From contig NC_070567.1 of assembly GCF_026914185.1 (NCBI RefSeq), positions 5,048,001 to 5,112,000 of the forward strand: a stretch of 64,000 nucleotides of DNA, read 5' to 3'. Positions 33,436-44,580 of the stretch are shown piece after piece. Position 1 is the stretch's first letter. Every line of letters starts with the position of its first letter. A program made the translations under genes and the position numbers. Origin of the DNA: Puccinia triticina. Lineage: Eukaryota > Basidiomycota > Pucciniomycetes > Pucciniales > Pucciniaceae. The notes beneath the pieces were generated by a model. It had not been told where the DNA came from. It ran no database searches and saw only the letters and a program-made list of their open reading frames with translations.

Positions 33436-34199
33436 CATGCCTGATGTGTTAATTTTGACCACTGAGGATTACAACATTTCAACAAGGACCCACCAACAGC
33501 ATCCCAAGGATGCATTATTGAGCTCAGAAAAAAGGGATTTGTGAAGCTGCATGGATTATGTATGACTTCACATGCATCCTCCGCATGATCAAAAAATACA
33601 CCCAAACTATTAACACTTCTTTGCATGATTTGAAAGAATCATTGTGATCAAGTACACATGGCATTCTTTATTGAATGTTCACATTATCCTCCTCTTTTCT
33701 ATTTTTTTATAACCAAATCTGCACTTGAAAAAAAAGATCAAAAAATGTCAATAGGCAAGTTGGTAAGCTCTCCCACACCACACACTTTGCTGCTAAAGCA
33801 GCCAGCTGTATGGTACCCAAACCCACTTGGGCTTGCTGACCAGCCTGTGTGGTTGCCTGCTCCCGGGTGTGGTGGTGTTGCTGATGTTGCCAGGGGGTAG
33901 CGGAAGGCAATCAATTGCCAGCAAGGTTTCTAGAGGTTGGCAGTTCAACCCTGCCTGAGTCTGGGCTTGTTTTTGGTCTTGGTGGGCAGACATGCATCCT
34001 GAGGATGCAGTTGAGGATGGCTTTTTAGCATCCAGAAGATAACCCAAGGACACTTATGAAAAGATGTACCAGGTGTAGTTTGACTATTTGGATCCTGGGG
34101 ATGCTTTTTGCCCTGCCACAGGAGGTGCAATGTGCATTCAAATGACCTCCCAACATGCATCCCCAAGACAACCCATTCAGCCCATGGTGTAGTTAAGCT
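33436..34199. other. Gene-free DNA
   Basis: No supported gene. A T-arm-like hairpin GGCAGTTCAACCCTGCC occurs at about 33947-33963 without the rest of a tRNA. Confidence 0.4.
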
Positions 34200-34325
34200 C
34201 AAGGTTGTGAGTCTGTTGGGTTGGGCCAACATTGCAAATTTCCCCCAACAGCCAACCCAAACCCAGCCTGAACCCGGCCGGCTTTGGGCAGCCCATTGGC
34301 AGGCCCGCCCAACTGCCATCCCTAT
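34200..34325. mobile_element. Terminus of a hAT-like element (one end only)
   Basis: Read on the minus strand the sequence starts TAGGGATGGCAGTTGGGCGG and continues with GGGTTTGGGTTGG-type subterminal repeats, like the ends of the hAT elements at 4088-4668 and 4692-11950. The partner end was not found, and the 7-bp-TSD element at 34326 is inserted at this terminus. Confidence 0.5.
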
Positions 34326-34770
34326 CAACAGTGGGCTGCTACGCTACACTACGCTACAGGGCCACTTAGCGTTAGCGTAGCAGCAAAAAGCACCCGCCCA
34401 TTTTGAGTAGCGTTAGCGCGCTGTGCTGCGCTAACAACGCGCCAATTGTTAGTTAGTGTTAGCGCGCCGCTACAGTCACTACGCTACGCTGCGCTACAGC
34501 GCTTTTAGCGGAAAAAAAGGCCTTTTTTTCAGCTAAAAGCACTGTGGCGCACCGTAGCGCGTGCTCTTTTGCGCCCTGCGTGTGTAGCGTTAGCGCAATT
34601 GCGCGCATCTGCCCCAACGCTACGCTAACAGCTAAATTAGCTGCGCACCCTTTGCGCGTAGCGTTAGCGCAGAGAAGGTGCAATTCCGCTAACGCTAAGC
34701 TAAAATTTAGCGGAATTCCGCTACGCTACGCCACGCTAACGCTACGGTCAGCGTAGCTGGCCCACCTTTG
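34326..34770. mobile_element. 7-bp-TSD palindrome-filled TIR element, copy 2 (445 bp)
   Basis: The ends CAACAGTGGGC and GCCCACCTTTG are inverted relatives, followed inward by GCTACGCT. Perfect 7-bp duplications TCCCTAT flank it (34319-34325, 34771-34777). The whole interior consists of GCTACGCTAACGC / GCGTTAGCGTAGC words in both orientations. There is no coding capacity. Confidence 0.85.
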
Positions 34771-34777
34771 TCCCTAT

Positions 34778-35031
34778 AGGAGTGTGCCAATGTGACAAGA
34801 ATGTGGGATCCAGAAATATCCGCCGATATCCAGAGATATTGGTCCATATCCGCAGGTTTCGGAGTTTCGGATCACAGATATCTGGTGTGATCTCCGGTCC
34901 TTTGCCACATGACCCTACCGGATATCCCGCCGGGATGTCTGGCTAAATGTTGAAGTGATAGGAAGGATAAATTACAATACAAACTTCAAAGTGGTCAAAT
35001 GGAACGTCGAGAGAGGGGCGGGGTAAGCAGA
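34778..35031. other. 3' flank of the Vps2 gene with ATATCCG repeats
   Basis: ATATCCGC/GATATCC words recur in both orientations between about 34815 and 34945, probably another degenerate palindromic element. No gene. Confidence 0.4.
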
Positions 35032-36162
35032 TCAATCTTTTCTCAATGAAGCCAACCGAGCCGAGAAGTCGTCTATGTCCGGTACGTTAGTAGCTCCCCC
35101 AGTATTTCCGCTCGGGCCAGCCGACGAATCGCCGATAGCTACAGCTTGTCGCGATTCTTGGACGGCCGATGGGGCCTCGAGTCGGACCGGAGTATCCCCA
35201 AGCTATTGATTTGAACGGATTGAATTAGGCCCCATTTACGTTGAAAAACCAACAGCTTGACATAACCCCTTACCTGGTGACTCAAGTTGATGCCTATGTC
35301 ATCCAAGACCTCCTGTAAGATCTTATCACTCTCCTCCTCCTCTGTTTCATCTTCATTGTCTTCCATGGCGTCACTAGAGAGGCGGAATACATAGGTTTAC
35401 GTTGAAGGCCCAGGGAAAAAAACCCATCACCAAAATGAATAATAGAAGAAAATAGAAAGCAGGGACTTACTCAACCGCATCATTCATCATTTCTTCCTTC
35501 ATGTCCATCACACTACTTTCTTTTTCAAAGTCCATGAGAATTTTTTGAATTTGGGGTAAATTCATTGTCCGACTCATCATTCCCATTGCCTAGACCAAGA
35601 TCATAGTAAAAGAAATATTATTATGAGACTAGTATCTTGAAAACTTCCGCCGATTGCTCACCCGGGTCGCACCTCGCATCGCTTCAGCCATTTGTTGATT
35701 GCTTCTCATAGTCTGTAATCGCAAGCTTACAGCTTGTAATTGGGTCCTCATCGAATAAAATTTAGCCACATAGCGCCGGGTCCGAACCAAATCACGAGCC
35801 ATAACCTTGCACGAATTCTATTAATAATCATTGGTAGGACGTCGGTGAAGAGTCTTGAGATACCAAATCAAGGAAGGTAGATGTCATATAGATATCCAGA
35901 ACTCAACCATTTGGCCTTTCTTGGCGTTGGACTTGATGTCAATTATCAGCTGCTTTTCTTGACTTTCCAATTTTGTACGTTCCCTATCTAGTTCACGAGT
36001 GGCTTTCTGTAACGACCTTTGATGCTCCCGCATCCGTTCGGCTGGGGACTTGTAGCGACCGAAAACCGCTTCCTTTTAGGGAAAAACAGCCGACAACGTT
36101 AGTTTACACAAAGCGGCACACATCAAATAATAATGTTGGGACGAGCAAACAATGATATTCAT
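35032..36162 (-). CDS. VPS2: ESCRT-III subunit Vps2/Did4 (CHMP2 family), six exons, 240 aa
   Basis: Polymerises with other ESCRT-III subunits on endosomal membranes for multivesicular-body sorting and is disassembled by Vps4. Exons (minus): 36162-36151, 36072-35908, 35817-35662, 35589-35471, 35373-35274, 35202-35032; 723 nt in frame. The N-terminal core is recognisable: VFGRYKSPAERMREHQ, ATRELDRERTKLESQEKQ, AKKGQM, KVMARDLVRTRRYVAKFYSM, LQAVSLRLQTMRSNQQMAEA, RTMNLPQIQKILMDFEKES. Then follow the acidic linker EDNEDETEEEESDKILQEVL and DDIGINLSHQ. The C-terminal helix DDFSARLASLRKD fits a MIT-interacting motif (MIM1) that binds Vps4. Length matches yeast Did4 (232 aa) and human CHMP2A (222 aa). 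The first exon codes for only MNII; it was chosen because the next exon starts precisely at the conserved FG.. segment. For exon 3 the acceptor TTAATAG was preferred because it restores the KVMA(K/R)DL motif. Confidence 0.95.
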
Positions 36163-36405
36163 CCTGGATGAGTTCTCGGAAGTCGGGCGCGTTCTCGAAC
36201 TCTTGAGACTGAAAAGATCGCGGTATAGTGATTTATCGAAGTGGGCAGGTTTAATGTCGAAGCCGTGTTGGGTTGATGGTATGATGCTGAGGCTGTATCG
36301 GAAATGACCTCGAGCTCATCCGGTTTAGGGATGATAATCGGACGGGCTCGGGCCGCCCGCGGGCCGAGGCAAGATGCTTAACGGGAGCGTGGCGGGACCC
36401 CTTAG
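36163..36405. other. Upstream region of the Vps2 gene
   Basis: About 240 bp separate the ATG from the next transposon end. It presumably contains the promoter; no clear TATA box. A GC-rich CGGGCTCGGGCCGCCCGCGG palindrome lies at about 36343-36362. Confidence 0.4.
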
Positions 36406-37415
36406 GCTTAAGACCATCCGCACCGGGCGCTAAGTTAGCCCGGATTAGGGCACTTAGTTCGACCCCGCAACCGCATCGGGTTGGATCAACCGGGGATCAA
36501 CTTGACCCGGAGCTTGGTTTGGAGCTAGTGGGGTATAAATCTAGCCCCCACTAGTCCTCGGACTAACCTCTGAAATGCATATGCATCATGCTCAATGGCA
36601 TGAACTCTATGTGTTTAGGTGCCAAACACATGCCATACAGGCACCTACAGTGCCCCCCACGACTTCTCAACTACCCCGCACCTGCAAAAAAAAATTGAAC
36701 TTTGAACAATGTGTTCAAAGTCACCAGACATGTATCACATGTAAATTATACATTTTTGAGCCCTACAGATGTAGGAGAACTCAAAAATATAACTTTGAAG
36801 TCTGTGCAATGCCTCAAAAAAAAGTTTCATTTTTTTCAGATGCAAAATTTGGAACAGCTGGTTTTAAGACCACAGTATGTGGTTACAGACATGTACTATG
36901 GACTTATGGAATATTTATTATGTATTTAGAGACTAAATTATCTATGTACATACATACTACAGGTGTAGGTATTTATGTAAACATGTACCTCCTTAGTTAT
37001 TGTTGATTGCCATATCCATCAGTACACTCTTTGGAATGTGGCAATGTGAAGAATATTTCTTCATTGCTCTCTTGGCAGCGGGTCCAGTGAAATTTCAATG
37101 ACTTTGGACTATTATCATGCATGTTACCAGGTCTGGTTGGTGAAATGTGACATTTGCATCAAAAAATGGGCCAAAAAGAGCCCAGCATCAGCCCACTTTT
37201 AAAAGAATTTTTGGAAAAAAAATCTCCAAAATTTGGAACCCCCCTGTAGGGGTAGTTGAGAAGTCGTGGGGGGCACTGTAATCACATAATCTCCGGCAGC
37301 CTCGGACCTCCCAACCTACACCAATGCGGTCGGCCACTCAGATTAGCCTACTCCAACCGTAATCCAAGCTAGTTAGTCCAGACTAACTTAGCAATGGATG
37401 TGGATGCTCTAAGTA
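36406..37415. mobile_element. TIR element interrupted by a mariner-like MITE
   Basis: The left block TTAAGACCATCCGCACCGGG followed by GCTAAGTTAGCCCGGATTAG recurs inverted at about 37370-37415 (GCTAAGTTAGTCTGGACTA, GAGCATCCACATCC). These are diverged terminal inverted repeats of about 45 bp. No target duplication could be fixed. The interior is split by 36648-37278. Confidence 0.55.
36648..37278. mobile_element. Mariner-type TIR element (631 bp, TA target, 30-bp perfect TIR)
   Basis: The first and last 30 bases are perfect inverted copies, starting CAGTGCCCCCCACGACTTCT. Flanks are TA on both sides (36646-36647, 37279-37280), the target of Tc1/mariner elements. An open frame runs through from the left flank to about 37006, but it has no transposase motifs, so the element is non-autonomous. 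Confidence 0.88.
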
Positions 37416-37424
37416 CAGCAACCA

Positions 37425-37596
37425 CTGGAGGACTTCCCGTCATTTTTGAATAAATCTGGAATTTCAGATTTCGCAGGGAAATCTGGAATTTGGGACTCTG
37501 GATGGCTTCAGGGATCTTTGGGGACCTAGATTTCCCTGCAAAATCTGAAATCTGGCGGCTCGGATCTGGATTTCCAGATCAACGGGAAGTCCTCCA
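37425..37596. mobile_element. Short TIR element (about 170 bp), GGAGGACTTCCCGT ends
   Basis: Ends TGGAGGACTTCCCGT / ACGGGAAGTCCTCCA. The interior holds repeated AAATCTGGAATTTGGGA and AAATCTGAAATCTGG words. A truncated relative is at 55915-56092, and its end motif recurs near 28790. No clear target duplication. Confidence 0.7.
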
Positions 37597-37841
37597 CTAT
37601 CACTTTCTTTGTTTAGTGGAAAAATCCAAGTTGTTTATGTGGGGCATTAGGTGAGCATCCAAGCAGTGTCTTATTTCATCATCATGAGATTCAAAGAAAA
37701 AGAGGAGTACCTGATACCTCACATTTGTTGCTCAATTCCAGACCACTTTGGAAATCACAAAAGGGTCCCCCAATGATGTCAAAGTGTTCATTGGTAGTTC
37801 AATGGTGAAGATCTGTGTATTTTCCGGCATTCTGGAATTCA

Positions 37842-39041
37842 CACTTCAAGGATAATTAAATTTCCCAAAAAAAATACTCAAAGTTTGAGGTTGGGAAAAT
37901 CATTGAAAAAAAATCACTTGGTGCTGAAAAAAAATGCAAACTGAGCGTGCTCAGCCAAAAAAATAAAAATTTGTCAGACTGAGTAAAAAACAATGGGGCA
38001 CATTTTTGGGGTGATTTATTGGACGGGCCTGCACAAGGCCCGCATGGGCCCCTAACAGGCCCGTTGGGCCCATTGAAAAAGTAGTATTTGTTTGGAATTC
38101 TGATGCTCTGCTAAAATGTGAAATGGGTCAAACTGAATAACAAACATGGGGGTACATTTTTGGTGAGATTTTTTGGACGGGCCTGAATGAGGCCCACATG
38201 GCCCCCACAAAGCCCACTGGGCCCATTGAAAGAGTAGCCTTGGTTAAGAAAGCATATGCTCAGCTAAGAAATAAAATGTGTCAGACTGAGTAAAACCCCT
38301 AGGGGCACATTGTTGGGGAGGCTTTTTGGACGGGCCTACAGCAGGCCCGTATGGGCCAACAGGGTTCCAAGGAAAAGGAAAGGGCCTGGACATACATTCT
38401 GTGAGTGCACAAATGTCATACAGATGTCAGAAGCCCTTCACTATCTTCTGTTGATTAGTGGTCAATTGGTGCTGTTCTGAAACATCATATATGGGCATTC
38501 TTGACCAAGAATACTTCTGGGTTGGCCAAACCAGCTTTGGGTGGGCCCTGACGGGCCTGATGCAGGTCTGTCAATAAGCCCTCCCCAAAAGTGTGGCCCC
38601 ATGTTTTTTACTCAGGTTGACACATTTTTGCTTCTTAGCTGAGCATAGGCATTCTTGACCAAGGCTACTCTTTCAATGGGCCTAGTGGGCTTTGATTCAG
38701 GCCTGTCCAAAAAATCTCCCCCAAAATGTACCCCCATGTTTTTTATTCAGTTTGGCCCATTTCACATTTTAGTAGAGCATCAGAATTCCAAACAAATACT
38801 ACTTTTTCAATGGGCCCAACGGGCCTGTTAGGGGCCCATGCGGGCCTTGTGCAGGCCCGTCCAATAAATCACCCCAAAAATGTGCCCCATTGTTTTTTAC
38901 TCAGTCTGACACATTTTTATCTTTTTGGCTGAGCACGCTCAGTTTGCATTTTTTTTCAGTACGGAGTGATTTTTTTTCAATGATTTTCCTAACCTCAAAC
39001 TTTGAGTATTTTTTTTGGGAAATTTAATTATCCTTGAAGTG
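37842..39041. mobile_element. 1.2-kb inverted-repeat element (arms about 590 bp, CACTT ends, TCA TSD)
   Basis: The left end CACTTCAAGGATAATTAAAT is mirrored by the right end ATTTAATTATCCTTGAAGTG, and similarity continues almost to the centre (about 38440). Each arm contains about three tandem units of roughly 155 bp built from GACTGAGTAAAAAACAATGG, GGACGGGCCTGCA.AAGGCCC and GGCCCATTGAAA.AGTAG. Flanks read TCA on both sides (37839-37841, 39042-39044). CACT termini and a 3-bp duplication suggest a CACTA (CMC)-type non-autonomous element. No coding capacity. Confidence 0.82.
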
Positions 39042-39044
39042 TCA

Positions 39045-40671
39045 AGATGGGAATCCAACCTACCAATGTCCATTCATTCACATTACCATCCTTATGGGAT
39101 TGTCTTTTGAAAGGGAGATCTCACATGGGACATATGAGCAAACAGGAATTACCCAATTAGCTGTAGGGCTCACCATACTTGGTGCAACTTGCTCAATGGA
39201 AGGTATTTGAGATTGACAAGCTTTTCTTGATAAGAATCATGTACCCTACAAGCAACACCCCCCAAATGCAAATATAACCATGCACCAGCTTTGTGCCACA
39301 CAAGCATTTAACATGGTGGGAGTAATGATTGGGGTGGGGAACACAAAAACACAACCTCTTTTGCATCTTTGGCAAGAGGTTTGTGCCTTTATTGCCTTGT
39401 CCCTTTTTGATTGGGCAAAATCTCCTTTGACCTTTGCAGAAATTTTGATTTTGAGAGGAAAGGTCATCACATTGTAAACCTCAAAAGTGTTCCTGAGAAC
39501 CTTTTGCTGAGTGCAGAAAGGGATGAATGAGGTTACTCCTGCCTTTCCTGGGTCACTAGACACTAAAACATTAAACAAGCCCCCCAATCTATGATTGGAA
39601 GGTTTATGTAGTGATAGTGGAGGTGTATCAAAAGATAGCCTACTTTGAGCAGGTGGCTTAAGGGTTATGGTGATGTAGCTGATGTGTAAGTGTTGTAATG
39701 AGGTTTAACTTGTATGTAAGGGTGTAAAACCACAGTATGGAGTGGGGCTAATACTGTAGAGTGAGCAAGTATTGTACTGTTATGGGGTAAGCTGAGTGCA
39801 AGTAGTTTGCTGAGAGAAATTACAACTGGGGGGAGGAGAGCCTCCTTGAATAGAAAAGAGTGAGATATTTTAGCTCCAGGGGAACAAGAGAATGAGGGGT
39901 TTTAGCTGCCCTGAAAGCTACAATTCGTTATTTTGGCTGGTGGTTGACAGGTCACATGAGGTCATGATGTCATATGAGGGAATTTAGCTAGTGAGAGATA
40001 GGAGGTGAGATGTTTTTGCTGGCCTGGCCTGTCAAATGATGTCATCTGCAAGCTGCATGAGGGGTTTTTGCTATCTTGACACCTGCATGATGTCATCTGT
40101 CAACTGTCAGACTGCAGCCCCTATTACACTAGTCTGCATGCACCTGCATAAGACTGCATAAGCCTGCATAAGCCTGCATCAAGTGTGCATAACACTGCAT
40201 GACATGTGCGTAGCACAATGTAATGAGTGCAGCTGATGAGGTAAAGTGTATGTAAAGGGTAGACAAGCTGTCAGAGTGGTCCATGTAACGGATTACATGT
40301 TCTGGGTAAGTGTGGTTCATGTAACGGATTACATGACCTGAGTATGGTGTTTTGTGTGTATGTAACTGAATGATGGTGTCTTGAAGGGGTTGTAACTTGT
40401 GATCCAGAGGGGTGTAAGGTGTGTTGTCCATGGTGTCCTGTGTAGTTTTGGCCGTAGAATCCAGTGGTGCCGCCATATTGGTTGATTTGAGAGTGTACAT
40501 ATGAGAAAAAAAGGAAATTTTGAAATGGGCTAGATGGGTAACCATAAAGCATACCACAGCATGAAATCTGATCACGCCCCCAGGCAGCAATTTTTACTTA
40601 AATTTGTGTATCAGAGGTCAAGGGAGATCTGATTCTCAGAAACATGCTCAGATTACATGTGTTTATATTTC
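39045..40671. other. Gene-free, retroelement-like DNA
   Basis: No intact gene. Between 40129 and 40590 there are GCATAAGCCT tandem words and two ATGTAACGGATTACATG palindromes. At about 40606 a TATCAGAGG word resembles part of an initiator-Met primer-binding site. A decayed LTR-retrotransposon is possible but not demonstrated. Confidence 0.35.
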
Positions 40672-40910
40672 AGGGGGAGAGTGTTGATTTTGTGACTTAC
40701 TCCTGGCTGGGCCCAATGTCCAGCACAGGTTGCAGAGGAAGCACCTCTAGTGGCCCCACAAAAAGTGCCTTGGGCGTCTTTGGGGAGTCTTCCCCAAAGC
40801 CCCCTGTCCTGCTGTGTGATGTTTGTCCACCGTGACGTTTGCACAAATGTCACAGTGGAAATCAGACAGCATTTAACAACTCCTCAACTCCCCTCCTGCC
40901 TACAAGCTAG
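40672..40910 (+). mobile_element. Possible copia-type 3' end: polypurine tract and LTR start
   Basis: AGGGGGAGAG at 40672-40681 followed by TGTTGATTTTGTGAC resembles the polypurine tract/LTR junction of Ty1-copia elements. No second LTR copy was found in the window, so the assignment is tentative. Confidence 0.35.
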
Positions 40911-41240
40911 ATGTGCTCTTGTAGAGGGGGCAAGGTGGTGTGGAGGAAGGCCAGGACTTTTCCAAGCCTATTGGCCTCTGAGGAGCCTGGAGAGAGCTTC
41001 CACATCCCCATCAGCTCTGCTAACAGCACCAAATACTCCACGTACTCGGTTGATTGGGGCAACAGGACAAGCGTGTTGCTTGGGACATGCATTCTGAACA
41101 AGGTTGGGGCAAGGACACTTGGAGGAAGGCCAGGAATTTGCCAAGCCTGTCAGCCTCTGTGGATCCCAGCAAGCGCTTCTACAGCCCCATCAGCTCTGCC
41201 AACAGCACCAAGTACTCTGTGTATCCGGACCGAGCCTTGT
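40911..41240. repeat. Tandem duplication of a unit of about 185 bp
   Basis: Two direct copies, each running from GGTGTGGAGGAAGGCCAGGA or GGACACTTGGAGGAAGGCCAGG to CACCAAGTACTC, translate similarly (WRKARTFPSLLAS / WRKARNLPSLSAS; ISSANSTKYS in both) although in different frames overall. They may be a retroelement coding fragment; no family was recognised. Confidence 0.6.
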
Positions 41241-42131
41241 CATTTTCATAAGCTCTTGAGCACTTGGATCTTGCTAAGCATTGGTTCAGCGCTTGGAGGC
41301 ACCATGAGGACATGCTCAAGATCACCTTTCTTGTGGGCAGCCACCTCCAGTGGTGAACAACTTGGGAAAATACACACAGGGTTGTGCATCTCAGCTCACC
41401 TGCCGCATTGATACAAGGACCTCTGGAACAGATGAGATTAGGTTCCTTGGGGGGTGAAGGGAGACCAGAAGGGGGCAAGACTACAGTAATGGCAACAATA
41501 CTGATGGGCAGGTGGGATTGGAGCAATAGAAATATGTATGGAGGCAAGCTGATTGCTGGAAAAGATGCCAAATACAATTGCGGCCACACATTATTTTGAT
41601 TTTGGAGGTGATTAGAAATACAGAAATATTGAGTATCTACACTGGAGAAAATCAGAAAAATTTGGAAAACCCCTTGGACCCAGGAAAAATTATGAAAAAA
41701 AATCAGGCTGTATCAATCCAGACCTCCCAAAATTCCTACAGGTCTACGCCATCTGCAAATGTATCTACTTTATTTTGCAGAGGAGTTTTTAATGCAATTT
41801 TTTTGGTTTGATCATGAATCAAGCACATTCACATGTTACAAAAGTTGGCCCAGTATAAATCTCATCATTGGATAGAAATGGGCATCTTCATGACATAAAG
41901 ACATGATCCTCTCCAACTGATCACTAATTCAACATGTGATCAACAGATCAGTTATTCATACATTAGGCTACAGTTATTGTTGGGATAGTGTAAAAAGTTA
42001 CACAAGAGTTATGGTTAACTCTAGCATGACTTCAGTCCCTGGGGCTGATGGAATTAAGATATGGCACTCTATAGGAAGTGCCACAGATTCCCCCCTGGTG
42101 CTTGCTCATATCATGTTTCATCTTCCGTCAG
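41241..42131. other. Gene-free DNA
   Basis: No supported gene or repeat boundary in this stretch. Confidence 0.35.
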
Positions 42132-43172
42132 GTGTGCCTCCACCTGAACTGCTCATCAGGCCGTTTGCGTTAGCTCACAGCATGTAGGAATACACGCCCA
42201 GACCCGCAGCAACCAGCCAGGAAGCTAGCGCGGTTAGAAACCAAAACAGACCCAGCCGGAGATAAGGGTAAGCCCCTTTTTCCCAAGCCCAGACCCGCAG
42301 CCCTAACAGGCCAGTCAGAAAGCTTATGCGTATCGCCACGTCGAACGCAAACAGCCCCAGCCGAAGCAACAAACGCAACGGCCAAGAACAAGCGAAACGC
42401 CCAAACAAACCCCAGAACCTTGTACGTTCCCGAGGTCAGAGACAGACAGATTCAAGCAGCATACTGACTAAATCTTGTCCTTTCTCAGAACTCTTGCGGA
42501 ACGACTCGGCACACAGACCAGGCACGAGCTGCTCAACAGAATTACGGAAGACATAGACCACCGTAAGTACTGGAGCAGCTCCCTAGACCGTAAAGATGCA
42601 GAAGCCGAGCTGACCGAGAACGGCGCTCGCGCAAACAGACAGAACCGCAGCGGAACCATTCCGTCAGGACAAAGAACGTTTATTCCAATAAACCGTTGTC
42701 ACCAGCATAAGCAACAGCAACCAGAAAGAGAACGCTAGATGAGCTCCAGGGACTGACTGAGACATGAGCTCTGCCCGTCGTGTAGATCAACCATATAGCT
42801 AGCGATAAGCAGCGCAGACGCAGTGCTCCTCACCCATCCAACTCATCCCACTCATCTCCATAGCCATCAGGCCACTCTCGACCTGCCTTTAGGTACATAG
42901 AGAAAAATGCTACTTATTAATGATCCTGTAGTTACAAACGTAGTTGCAAGAGTCTAATGAGAAATGAACTTTAGTTTCTCCAAAATTTTCAATCTTCACT
43001 GCCCTAGGTTAGTATCATAATGTTGTTCTAATTCCCATTCATGTTATTGTTTCCAATATCATTCACCTCATTGTTTCCAATATCATTCAACTCACTCAAA
43101 GTTCTACAATTGGTCTGCATGTGTGCCTCCACCTGAACTGCTCATCAGACCATCTGTGTTAGCTCACAGCAT
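42132..43172 (+). repeat. LTR-like repeat, copy 2, flanked by 52-bp direct repeats
   Basis: From 42184 the sequence starts TGTAGGAATACACG and shares with copies 1 and 3 the CAGACCCGCAGCAACC start, GAACTCTTGCGGAACGACTCGG and CCTGCCTTTAGGTACAT. It probably ends near 43107 (TTCTACA). Outside lie two 52-bp direct copies (42132-42183, 43121-43172) starting GTGTGCCTCCACCTGAACTG and differing by a few transitions. Confidence 0.55.
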
Positions 43173-43404
43173 CATCTTTGCTGCCCTGGTGTTTTCCCTT
43201 GTCCATTATCCAGGGGGTATTTCCTGCTTGGCGAGTCCATGCGGCAAAGGGCCCAACATATCTTGAGGTAGCCGTACTGGCCGCGGAGTTTTCCTGCTGG
43301 GCAAGCAGGTGGGAAAGCCAAATTAACACCAAGTGCGCGCCCAGCAAAATGCAAACAATAGCATTCACAAATGGCTTGCGCGCACTCAGCGCTAAGTTGA
43401 AGCA

Positions 43405-44235
43405 ATAACCCACACAAGGGTCAAAAGGGTTGTGCAGCCTCTTTGACCGGAAGAAATCCCTTCTGGTCAAAAGGGTTGTGCAGCCTCTTTGACCGGAAGG
43501 AATTCCTTCTGGTCAAAGGGGTTGTAGAGCCTCTTCTACTGGAAGGATTCAGAGAATCTTCTGTGAATATAACAGAAACATTAATCAATTGTAGCCCAAT
43601 ATCCTGAATTCTGAAAGAGATGGCCTTACCTGAACATGGTAGGATTGACTGGAGTTTGATCTGGCTAGGAAAACATTCAGTTTGGCACAGATTCTTTTGA
43701 CAATTTCATCCTGATCCAGAAAATGGACTTCCTTCTTGTTGGGGTGGACATTGGGATCTACTCAATTGGGTGTGATTTCCAAGTAAATGTATATCAAAGG
43801 GAAACTGCCTTTTGGGAGGATTGATAGATGCATAATTTCAAGTGAATTTTGCAATGGACTACAGTCTACCAGACAGTCTGCAGCAACGCAAGTCAGCATT
43901 GTTATTCTCCTTGGGGTGAGTCAGCACAGAAATACTCGGGACTCACTGTTGATGAATATATATGTAGTTGCTTTTTTTGCAGTGGAGAAACTTCTTGTCT
44001 GTAAATTCCAGATGCATCAACTATTTCTTGAGAGTTTCGGAAAATAGTCAACTGATTGTTTCCAGGAGGTTAGCACTTGCTGTAGGGATGTAGAGCCTTT
44101 TTGACCAGAAGGATTCCCTTCCAGTCAAGGGGGCTGTAGCCTCTTCAACTGGAAGGATTCCCTTATGGTTGAAGGGGCTCTACAGCCTGTTTGACTGGAA
44201 GGATTCCCTTCCAGTCGAAGGGGTTCTACAGGAGT
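43405..44235. repeat. Second hairpin-satellite family (GACCGGAAGGAATTCCTTCTGGTC)
   Basis: Two clusters (about 43405-43560 and 44085-44235) contain units where CTTTGACCGGAAGGA is followed by TCCTTCTGGTCAAAGGGG and a GTTGTGCAGCC spacer. Each unit is an almost perfect palindrome. The layout mirrors the GATGACCGG satellite but the sequence differs. DNA between the clusters is non-coding. Confidence 0.75.
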
Positions 44236-44580
44236 GTCAATGGCAACAGGGGCTGAGGGTACTGGTTAGCAGGATTTGTGCCAGCCCTACTGAGTTGGCT
44301 AAAACCATAAACTTGTGGTTTTTGGTTCAATAAACAGGGGAAACCCTGGAGCCAAAAACCCATGAGTCACAGGTTTTATTAAACTTAGATAAAAATCAGT
44401 TGCTGGTTGGATTTTGACGTTGAAGCCATGGGAGTAGCACCAATTGAAAGGGAATGTTTTGTTCTTTCATTTTCCTCTGGGGTATGAGGAAAAGTGCAGT
44501 GATGTGGGCAAGAGAGGAAAATGAACAAAGCTGCCAGCCAAACTGGACAAACTGATATATATATGTACACCAAACTTAAC

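Noticed and set aside
33947..33963. Third tRNA gene
   Set aside because: Only a T arm is recognisable; no D arm or acceptor stem at the right spacing.
36575..37006. 143-codon ORF in the mariner-type element as a transposase
   Set aside because: No DDE/D or helix-turn-helix motif, and it begins outside the TIR; the element is better described as non-autonomous.
40129..40590. 153-codon minus-strand ORF as a gag-like protein
   Set aside because: The sequence is dominated by tandem and palindromic words (GCATAAGCCT, ATGTAACGGATTACATG) and lacks a zinc knuckle or other gag motif.
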